Assembly: GCA_003161495.1 (NCBI GenBank)
Contig: PMOP01000461.1
Coordinates: 1 to 27,822 of the forward strand
Reading direction: 5' to 3'
Source: Acidobacteriota bacterium
Lineage (GTDB): Bacteria > Acidobacteriota > Terriglobia > Acidiferrales > UBA7541
Length of the DNA stretch: 27,822 nt
This document shows positions 23,757-27,822 of the stretch, in pieces (the first letter of the stretch is position 1; every line of letters starts with the position of its first letter). The notes below the pieces were generated by a model that searched no databases, was not told the DNA's origin, and was given only the letters and a program-made list of their open reading frames with translations. Position numbers and translations under genes: made by a program.

Positions 23757-23996
23757 TCAAACTTCTTCTTCTTCGTCTTCTTCCTCTTCGTCATCGTCCT
23801 CAAGATCATCCCCATCCTCAGACTCTTCCTCTTCTTCCTCTTCGTCCTCGTCATCGGTGATGGCATTGACCTTGACGGGATGAATCTGCACGACTTCCAT
23901 TTCGGTTTCGCACTCGAGGCAGGCCAGGATTTCGCCTTCCTCGACTTCGTCTTCGTCAACGTCAATTTCAGTTGCGCATTTAGGACACCGGACCAC
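23757..23996 (-). CDS. LysW-like zinc-ribbon protein with a long acidic tail
   Basis: A 79-residue protein. Residues 1-45 match LysW, the amino-group carrier protein of the Thermus-type lysine/arginine pathway: CPKC (Cys4, Cys7), EEGEILACLEC (Cys26, Cys29) and EMEVVQIHPVKV. LysW normally ends soon after in EDWGE, whose terminal Glu carries the substrate; here residues 48-78 are almost pure Asp/Glu and the last residue is Val, so the canonical carrier function is doubtful. The start is GTG at 23996 with a perfect AGGAGG eight bases upstream. No lysine pathway genes are nearby; instead two exported CarboxypepD_reg proteins follow. It could be an acidic adaptor, chaperone-like or nucleic-acid-mimic protein. 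Zinc binding is very likely. Confidence 0.82.
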   Translation of the reverse strand: MVRCPKCATEIDVDEDEVEEGEILACLECETEMEVVQIHPVKVNAITDDEDEEEEEEESEDGDDLEDDDEEEEDEEEEV

Positions 23997-24126
23997 GGCG
24001 GAAACCTCCTTGGGGATCGGGTGCGGGGCCGCCTCCGGCGGAAAGCCCGCGGAAATTAGGACACACTTGCTGCCGAGGTATTATATAACGCGAAGCGCCC
24101 CCATAGGGAAGCGGCCAAAAACTACG

Positions 24127-24618
24127 ATGACCCCCAGACGAGAATATCCCGACCAGCCCATGATTGGCGTTGGCGGAGTAGTGATTGACAACGAGCGCGC
24201 TCTTCTCATCCGGCGCGCCAGCCCGCCGCTCAAAGGCGAATGGTCCATTCCCGGCGGCCTGCTGGAAGTAGGTGAGACGCTGGAGCAGGGCGTCGTGCGG
24301 GAGTTGGCCGAGGAAACCAGCCTCGAAGTGCGCGTCGTCGAACTCATCGAGGTGTTCGAGAGAATTTTTCCCGCGCCTGCCAACGCGGACGGCACGCCCG
24401 GCGACGTGCGCCGCCCGCAGTATCACTTCGTCATTCTCGATTATCTTTGCGAAATCCGCGGAGGAACGCTTTCCGCGGGAAGCGACGCCCTGGAATTTGC
24501 CTGGGCGCGCGAAGAAGAATTGGCAAACTTCGGCTTAACGGCTGCAGTCACACGGGTCTTGAAAAGAGCGTTTGCCAGGACACGCGAGCGAGCCTCGTCA
24601 GGAGAACCGCTTTTGTAG
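24127..24618 (+). CDS. Nudix hydrolase
   Basis: A 163-residue Nudix protein, cleaving a nucleoside diphosphate linked to another moiety. The Nudix box lies at GGLLEVGETLEQGVVREL followed by AEETSL: G-x5-E-x7-REL-x-EE is complete, while the Gly normally before the last hydrophobic residue is Ser, which should not affect the metal-binding Glu residues. The start at ATG 24127 places the fold (PMIGVGGVVIDNERALLIRR) right after a short lead; the frame extends upstream to 24010 but the codons there overlap the neighbouring leader. It is divergent from the LysW-like gene. Sequence resembles ADP-ribose pyrophosphatase/NUDT-like family members, but the substrate is not assignable. Confidence 0.9.
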   Translation: MTPRREYPDQPMIGVGGVVIDNERALLIRRASPPLKGEWSIPGGLLEVGETLEQGVVRELAEETSLEVRVVELIEVFERIFPAPANADGTPGDVRRPQYHFVILDYLCEIRGGTLSAGSDALEFAWAREEELANFGLTAAVTRVLKRAFARTRERASSGEPLL

Positions 24619-24619
24619 C

Positions 24620-24637
24620 GCCCGCCTTAAGGCGGGC
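24620..24637 (+). terminator. 18-bp GC palindrome after the Nudix gene, terminator- or REP-like
   Basis: GCCCGCCTTAAGGCGGGC is a perfect palindrome beginning two bases after the Nudix stop and followed by ATCTCTTT, a weak T-rich run. It also resembles the short extragenic palindromes (TAGCGC-type) seen many times in acidobacterial genomes. It lies between convergent genes and could end transcription from either side. Confidence 0.5.
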
Positions 24638-24686
24638 ATCTCTTTCCCGCAAGAAATGTCGTTCAGAAAATAGGCAATACAAAAGC

Positions 24687-25376
24687 CTAAGAAGATTTTC
24701 GATCCGCGCGGCTCCAGCCGTAACGCCCTAGCAACAGCACAAACTTGCAATTGAACAACGCACGGGATTTCAGCTCGCCGTTTTCCAATCTCGCCTGCAT
24801 CAGTTCCTGGTTGTCGCGATCACCCACCGGAATCACCAGGCGTCCGCTTTCTCTCAGTTGGCTGGCAAATATTCGCGGAATTTCCGGAGCCCCCGCGGTG
24901 ACGAGAATTGCGTCATAAGGCGCGGCGTCGAGGAAGCCAGCGGAGCCGTCCCCGTTGTGAACGTGGACGTTCGCATAGCCCAGATTCGTCACCCGTTCCT
25001 GCGCGGCAAGCGCCAGCGACGTGTGGTTTTCCACGGTGATGACCTGGCTCGCCAGGAGCGAAAGCACCGCCGCTTGATAGCCCGAGCCCGTGCCGATTTC
25101 CAGCACGCGCTCGCTGCCCGTAAGTTCGAGCGCTTCCGTCATGGCCGCGACCATGTACGGCTGCGAGATCGTTTGGCCCTCGCCGATCGGCAACGGCTTG
25201 TCGGCATAAGCTTCGTTCCGGAATTTCAGGGGGACAAATTCATGGCGAGGAACAGCGGCCATCGCTTCCAGAACGCGCACGGAAGAAACGCCGCGCTTGC
25301 GGATTTGCGTGTCGATCATCGCGCGGCGTTCCGCGACCGTTGCATCGATGGGGAGTCCCGAGTTACGCATGAACAA
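24687..25376 (-). CDS. pcm: Protein-L-isoaspartate O-methyltransferase
   Basis: A 229-residue SAM-dependent methyltransferase that repairs isoaspartyl residues in damaged proteins. Family signatures are DTQIRKRGVSSVRVLEAMAAVPRHEFVP, PIGEGQTISQPYMVAAMTEAL and motif I VLEIGTGSGYQAAVLS (about 91-106), followed by GYANVHVHNGDG and a late LVIPVGDRDNQEL (all as pieces). Length is normal. The TTG at 25376 has GGGGAG at ideal spacing, while the ATG two codons later (25370) has none; both give a similar protein. A TATAAT sits right before the start but no matching -35 was found. It follows citrate synthase by 40 bp on the same strand and is probably cotranscribed. Confidence 0.93.
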   Translation of the reverse strand: MFMRNSGLPIDATVAERRAMIDTQIRKRGVSSVRVLEAMAAVPRHEFVPLKFRNEAYADKPLPIGEGQTISQPYMVAAMTEALELTGSERVLEIGTGSGYQAAVLSLLASQVITVENHTSLALAAQERVTNLGYANVHVHNGDGSAGFLDAAPYDAILVTAGAPEIPRIFASQLRESGRLVIPVGDRDNQELMQARLENGELKSRALFNCKFVLLLGRYGWSRADRKSS

Positions 25377-25416
25377 TTATAAACTCCCCGGCGAACGCGG
25401 CGCCATTCGCGCGAAA

Positions 25417-26757
25417 TCAGCTTCTCTGATCGAGCGGCGCGTACGGCCGCAGGTCGTAGCCCAGGTAAACCTGGCGCGGTCGCGCAATTTTCTGCTCAGG
25501 ATCGAGCAGCATCTCTTCCCACTGCGCGATCCAGCCGCTGGTGCGTGGAATCGCGAATAGCACAGGAAACATGGTCACCGGAAAGCCCATGGACTGGTAA
25601 ATCAGCCCGGTATAAAAATCCACGTTGGGATAAAGTTTTCTGGAAACGAAATAATCGTCTTCCAGGGCGATGCGCTCGCATTCCAGCGCGATATTCAAGA
25701 GCGGATTGCGCCCCATGATTTCAAAAACGCCGTCGGCCACGTGCTTGATGATGCGCGCGCGCGGATCGTAATTTTTGTAGACGCGATGGCCGAAGCCCAT
25801 GAGCTTCGTTTCGCCGGCCTTCACGCGCTTGATGAACGCGGGCACGTTGGCGAGCGAGCCGATTTCCAGCAACATGCGCAGAACTTCCTCATTCGCGCCG
25901 CCATGCAGCGGGCCGTACAGCGCCGCGGTGGCCGCCGCCGTCGCCGAAAATGGATCGACGTGCGAGCTGCCTACGCAGCGCATGGCGTTCGCCGAACAAT
26001 TCTGCTCGTGGTCCGCGTGCAGAATAAACAGCACGTCCAGCGCATGCTCCAGCGTCGGGTTCGGCCGGTATTTCAGCTCGGACGTCTTGAACAGCATATT
26101 CAGAAAATTCCCGGCGTAGCTCAGCTCGTTGTCCGGATAGGCGAACGGCATCCCCAGGCTGTGCCGGTAGGAAAACGCGGCCAGCGTGGGCATCTTCCCG
26201 ATCAAGCGATACGTCTGCTTGCGGCGCGAGTCCTTGTTAAAAATGTCTTTGGCCTCGGGATAAAATGTGGAAAGCGCCGCGATGGCCGAGATCATCATGC
26301 CCATCGGGTGCGCGTCGTAGTGAAACCCGTCCAGGAATTTTTTCACTGACTCATGAATAAAGGTGTGATGCGTGATGTGGTAGGTCCACTCTTCGAGCTG
26401 CGAGCGGTTGGGCAACTCGCCGTGCAAAATCAAATAGGCCGTTTCGAGATACGTGCTCTTCTCGGCCAGCTCCTCGATCGAATAGCCGCGGTATCGCAGG
26501 ATGCCTTTATCGCCGTCGATGAACGTGATCTTGCTCTGGCACAGGGCCGTATTGTTAAAGGCCGGGTCGTAGCTCATCATCCCGAATTCGTCGGGCTTCA
26601 CCTTGATCTGGCGCAGATCGGTGGCGTGAATCGTGTCGTTCTTGATGGGAATTTCGTAGGCCTTCCCTGTGCGGTTATCGGTAATGGATAAAGTGTCCCG
26701 GCTCATGCGGGTGGTCCCTTCGGCTGCAACCTGCGTTTCAGGCGTAGTTGGATTCAT
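25417..26757 (-). CDS. gltA: Citrate synthase
   Basis: A 446-residue type II-like bacterial citrate synthase, condensing oxaloacetate and acetyl-CoA in the TCA cycle. The N-terminal small beta domain (LSITDNRTGKAYEIPI, IHATDLRQIKV) is the part present in the GltA-type enzymes of Gram-negatives. Catalytic regions are LHADHEQNCSANAMR, GPLHGGANEEVLRML and GFGHRVYKNYDPRA. DVDFYTGLIYQ-like PNVDFYTG and the C-terminal RPRQVYLGYDLR also fit. The ATG at 26757 is preferred; a GTG four codons upstream (26769) is possible. A leader of about 137 bases with a three-stem structure precedes it. The enzyme may be NADH-regulated as in related GltA proteins, but this is not visible. Confidence 0.95.
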   Translation of the reverse strand: MNPTTPETQVAAEGTTRMSRDTLSITDNRTGKAYEIPIKNDTIHATDLRQIKVKPDEFGMMSYDPAFNNTALCQSKITFIDGDKGILRYRGYSIEELAEKSTYLETAYLILHGELPNRSQLEEWTYHITHHTFIHESVKKFLDGFHYDAHPMGMMISAIAALSTFYPEAKDIFNKDSRRKQTYRLIGKMPTLAAFSYRHSLGMPFAYPDNELSYAGNFLNMLFKTSELKYRPNPTLEHALDVLFILHADHEQNCSANAMRCVGSSHVDPFSATAAATAALYGPLHGGANEEVLRMLLEIGSLANVPAFIKRVKAGETKLMGFGHRVYKNYDPRARIIKHVADGVFEIMGRNPLLNIALECERIALEDDYFVSRKLYPNVDFYTGLIYQSMGFPVTMFPVLFAIPRTSGWIAQWEEMLLDPEQKIARPRQVYLGYDLRPYAPLDQRS

Positions 26758-26829
26758 ATTGGTTCTCACTCTTTCAAAAAACGGGCACGTAGGAATTTAC
26801 ACCAAGTTTGGATTTTGCGGGAGTGGTAT

Positions 26830-26882
26830 CGCACCGGTTCCCCCAGTATGGGAAGATGCTCCGGGAGCTGACCGGGTTGCGC
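26830..26882 (-). promoter_or_regulatory. Predicted three-way-junction RNA in the citrate synthase leader
   Basis: On the minus strand the outer stem pairs 26871-26875 with 26834-26838 (CCGGT/ACCGG) and 26878-26881 with 26830-26833 (CGCA/TGCG), with a two-base bulge. Inside it are two small hairpins: GCTC-CCG-GAGC (26858-26868) and CCCA-TAC-TGGG (26842-26852). The element starts about 12 bases after the predicted transcription start and ends about 73 bases before the ATG. Drawn by eye; no known riboswitch class recognised. Confidence 0.35.
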
Positions 26883-26900
26883 CCTTTTAGCGACTGTTGC

Positions 26901-26929
26901 ATCTAAAGTAATGTTAAAAGCGATAACAA
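26901..26929 (-). promoter_or_regulatory. Putative promoter for citrate synthase
   Basis: On the minus strand TTGTTA (26924-26929) and TTAGAT (26901-26906) are 17 bases apart, giving a start near 26894. Both boxes match consensus at four or so positions. The divergent pirin gene begins at 26967. Confidence 0.45.
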
Positions 26930-26966
26930 GGCCTCTGCATACTGAAAAAGTCCAGGAGAAATCACC

Positions 26967-27698
26967 ATGATCCAAACCATTCGCTCAAAAGATCGCTATC
27001 AATCTGAAACCGATTGGCTTAGTACCAAGTGGCATTTCTCGTTTGCCGATTACCACGACCCCGATAACATGAATTTCGGGCCCTTGCGCGTCTTTAACGA
27101 CGACACGGTTGCGCCCGCCGGAGGTTTCCCCCTGCATGCCCACCGCGAAATGGAAATCGTCACCTATGTGATCGACGGCGCGCTGGAACACAAAGACAAC
27201 ATGGGCAATACCGGCGTCATTCGCCCCGGCGAAATCCAGCGCATGAGCGCGGGAACCGGCATCCATCACTCCGAATATAACCCATCGGAAAAAGACCCCG
27301 TCCACTTGATCCAGCTTTGGATCATGCCGGCAGTCCAAAACCTGCGGCCGTCATGGGAGCAAAAAAGTTTCTCTTTGTCCGGCCGCAAAGGTAAGTTGCT
27401 GCCGATTGCCGTGCCCGCCGACAAGAATGGGAACGCCACTACCTCGACGGCCGTACAGATTCACCAGGACGCGACCATCTACACGTCTCTGCTCGCGCCC
27501 GGCCAATCGGCCACGCACAAACTCGGAGCGGGACGCCGCGCCTACATTTTCGTGATTAACGGAAACCTGAAACTCAACGGCGAAACACTCGCCGCGGGAG
27601 ACCAGGCCCGTGTCTCCAGCGAGCGCGATTTGCAACTTTCCGCCACGCCGGGTTCAGGCGCGACACCGGCGGATTTCCTGCTTCTCGATCTTCCGTAA
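26967..27698 (+). CDS. Pirin-family bicupin (YhhW/quercetinase-like)
   Basis: A 243-residue pirin-family protein with two cupin domains. The N-terminal cupin holds PLHAHREMEIVTYV (His57, His59) and GTGIHHSEYN (His101, Glu103), the four metal ligands at the same positions as in E. coli YhhW, which has quercetin 2,3-dioxygenase activity in vitro. The second cupin (about 160-240, GQSATHKLGAGRRAYIFVINGNLKLNG) lacks metal ligands, as usual. AGGAG eight bases before the ATG fixes the start. It is divergent from citrate synthase and stands alone. Its natural role is unclear; relatives respond to oxidative stress or act as regulators. Intact ligands suggest a metal-binding, potentially catalytic protein. 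Confidence 0.92.
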   Translation: MIQTIRSKDRYQSETDWLSTKWHFSFADYHDPDNMNFGPLRVFNDDTVAPAGGFPLHAHREMEIVTYVIDGALEHKDNMGNTGVIRPGEIQRMSAGTGIHHSEYNPSEKDPVHLIQLWIMPAVQNLRPSWEQKSFSLSGRKGKLLPIAVPADKNGNATTSTAVQIHQDATIYTSLLAPGQSATHKLGAGRRAYIFVINGNLKLNGETLAAGDQARVSSERDLQLSATPGSGATPADFLLLDLP

Positions 27699-27822
27699 GT
27701 TGGAAACTAAAAACGGCCAGCGGAAAACGGGTCTAACGATTGAGACGAGATCGTGGTTGGTTTTTAGTGGCACAGGCTTCAGACCTTGCGGAAAAACTCA
27801 AATTTTTGTCATTCCGAGGCGC
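27699..27822. other. Non-coding tail of the window
   Basis: No gene is visible. The stretch holds fragments such as GTGGCACAGGCTTCAGACC and TTTTTGTCATTCCGAGGCGC that look like the beginnings of dispersed extragenic repeats common in acidobacterial chromosomes. No clear hairpin terminator for the pirin gene was found. Confidence 0.3.

Noticed and set aside
23702..23965. N-terminal extension of the second CarboxypepD_reg protein
   Set aside because: The extension is the +1 shadow of the LysW-like acidic tail and reads as Lys/Arg/Ser junk; the signal peptide begins at 23701.
25377..25416. Separate promoter for pcm based on the TATAAT just before its start
   Set aside because: No -35 box at suitable spacing, and pcm lies 40 bp behind citrate synthase, so cotranscription is more likely.

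Overview
The window looks like a chromosomal segment of a soil-type Acidobacteriota (Terriglobia/Koribacter-like) bacterium. This is an inference from gene content and protein style: an MglA-type GTPase, a PilZ protein with an NAHGAL-type motif, exported carboxypeptidase-regulatory-domain proteins, a very long PIG-L/LmbE protein, a LysW-like zinc ribbon, and GC-rich coding DNA separated by AT-rich spacers. No rRNA, tRNA, CRISPR array, phage gene or insertion sequence was seen.

Layout. (1) 1-2280: the minus-strand end of a small bacterial microcompartment operon: class II aldolase with a C-terminal cargo-like helix, one hexameric shell protein and two pentameric vertex proteins, behind a promoter built on a tandem 14-bp repeat. 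(2) 2335-6171: minus-strand housekeeping genes: glutamate dehydrogenase, YvcK, a TPR protein and a membrane-anchored cytochrome c. (3) 6412-7609: plus-strand MglA GTPase and PilZ protein. (4) 7610-13203: a minus-strand signalling block: a diguanylate cyclase with a degenerate receiver, a histidine kinase with an ETR1-like (plant ethylene receptor) copper/ethylene-binding membrane domain, and a large hybrid kinase. It is followed by a strong terminator that may also end a C-rich small RNA. (5) 13443-14938: two toxin-antitoxin modules transcribed away from each other (VapBC-like PIN module on minus, Phd/RelE-like on plus), each with a recognisable promoter/operator. (6) 15057-18970: an APC permease whose stop overlaps the start of a multidomain PIG-L family protein. 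(7) 19066-22882: exported, small and membrane proteins of unknown function, including a membrane protein with an internal duplication next to an exported TPR protein. (8) 22917-23996: a minus-strand operon of a LysW-like zinc ribbon with a very acidic tail and two exported CarboxypepD_reg-type proteins. (9) 24127-27698: Nudix hydrolase, protein-L-isoaspartate methyltransferase, citrate synthase (with a structured leader candidate) and a pirin/quercetinase-like protein.

The most interesting items are the ETR1-like kinase, in which all seven ETR1 ethylene-site residues I could align are kept at a constant offset; the small microcompartment operon; the LysW-like acidic protein operon; the candidate small RNA/terminator whose stem carries the 16S rRNA tail sequence; the apparently leaderless antitoxin message with two overlapping operators; and the citrate synthase leader. 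All functional calls come from reading motifs by eye; no database search was run.
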